64,000 nt of DNA from Actinoplanes flavus. GTDB lineage: Bacteria; Actinomycetota; Actinomycetes; Mycobacteriales; Micromonosporaceae. The stretch is taken from contig NZ_JAGFNS010000001.1 of the NCBI RefSeq assembly GCF_017592555.1, positions 124,001 through 188,000 on the forward strand, written 5' to 3'. A program made the position numbers and the translations under genes. Below the pieces are notes generated by a model. That model was not told the origin of the DNA, ran no database searches, and was given only the letters and a program-made list of their open reading frames with translations. The number at the start of each line of letters is the position of its first letter. Position 1 is the stretch's first letter. Below, in pieces: positions 63,678 through 64,000 of the stretch.

Positions 63678-64000
63678 AAGAACAGCCCCCGGCGGGAGGC
63701 CGACTGGCGCAGCCACTGGTCCAGGCGCGACACCCAATCCACCTGGTCGGCGGTGGCGTAGTCGACGTCGAAGCTGCCGAACGCGTCGTGCCCCTCGGTG
63801 AAGACGCCGCCGCGCTTGTCCAGCTCCAGCACCACCTGGAGTTTCTGCGGCGTGGGCAGGAAGGTCAGCTCCAGCTGGTTGATGCCGCTCGCGTACTGCG
63901 GCGGCGGGTAGAACTCGATCTCCTGGTAGAACGGCAGGTGCTGCTCCACCCCGTAGACCCGGCCCTTCTCCACGTCGGCCTTGCTGAACCGGAAACCGAT
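63674..64000 (-). CDS. Spo0M-like sporulation protein (partial, 5' end off window)
   Basis: C-terminal 108 residues of a sporulation-control (Spo0M) family protein: [61 protein letters not shown] and the end [13 protein letters not shown]. The family has an arrestin-like fold. The frame stays open to the window edge, so the start is outside. Confidence 0.85.
   Translation of the reverse strand: MGFRFSKADVEKGRVYGVEQHLPFYQEIEFYPPPQYASGINQLELTFLPTPQKLQVVLELDKRGGVFTEGHDAFGSFDVDYATADQVDWVSRLDQWLRQSASRRGLFF

Overview
The window is chromosomal DNA of a high-GC actinomycete. Family content (Lsr2, Cei, DUF3000/3039/3093/3099/3159/3710/4193/7455), frequent GTG starts and ATGA/GTGA gene overlaps point to Micromonosporaceae, most likely an Actinoplanes-like genus (inference). 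It is mostly core genome. I found no rRNA, tRNA, CRISPR array, prophage or transposase.

Layout. 1-7.7 kb: the end of a RibD-type reductase with a tiny Cys-rich partner, an ACT gene and an ACT-GNAT fusion, then a biotin locus (bioB-bsaP divergent from bioF-bioD) with a PpgK-like ROK kinase. 7.7-10.8 kb: a large membrane GGDEF-EAL protein. 11-14.6 kb: lsr2, a 764-bp gap with an orphan CebR/CelR-type operator, a possible RHH protein, an array of hairpin repeats, and a HipA-like kinase/DUF3037 pair with further repeats behind it. 14.6-19.3 kb: LigC-type ligase and a LigD-type polymerase (non-homologous end joining parts) around an S33 lipoprotein peptidase, a K+ channel and a GNAT. 19.3-24.2 kb: an LPVTG surface protein, msrB, and the folA-thyA-wrbA-CBM48 strand. 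23.5-26.7 kb: hemQ, hemG and hemE. 26.8-33.4 kb: DUF3000, a membrane S1C protease, an RNase D-like protein, and the fadA-fadB beta-oxidation operon. 33.4-43.2 kb: a two-component system behind three paralogous membrane beta-propellers that follow dxs on the same strand, then folD behind a ZTP (pfl) riboswitch.

43.4-56.5 kb is the classical actinobacterial sigA neighbourhood, collinear with Mycobacterium tuberculosis Rv2689c-Rv2703: RNA methyltransferase, KimA-like permease, two TrkA proteins, DUF3159, OB-fold, DUF3710, dut, DUF3093, DUF4193, cei, suhB, sigA. The ppgK that sits there in mycobacteria is absent; a PpgK-like kinase lies next to the biotin genes instead. 56.5-64 kb: an XRE regulator/membrane protein pair with a palindromic operator, a DEAD/DEAH helicase, a TRIC channel, DUF3039, psuG with a PfkB kinase, DUF3099, an HhH-GPD protein, dtd and a partial Spo0M.

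The least explained parts are the CAGGGCTG repeat arrays around the HipA-like/DUF3037 pair, the orphan CebR-type operator upstream of lsr2, the triple propeller plus two-component operon, the Pro/Ala-rich extension on BioD, and the 39-residue Cys-rich protein coupled to the RibD-like reductase.
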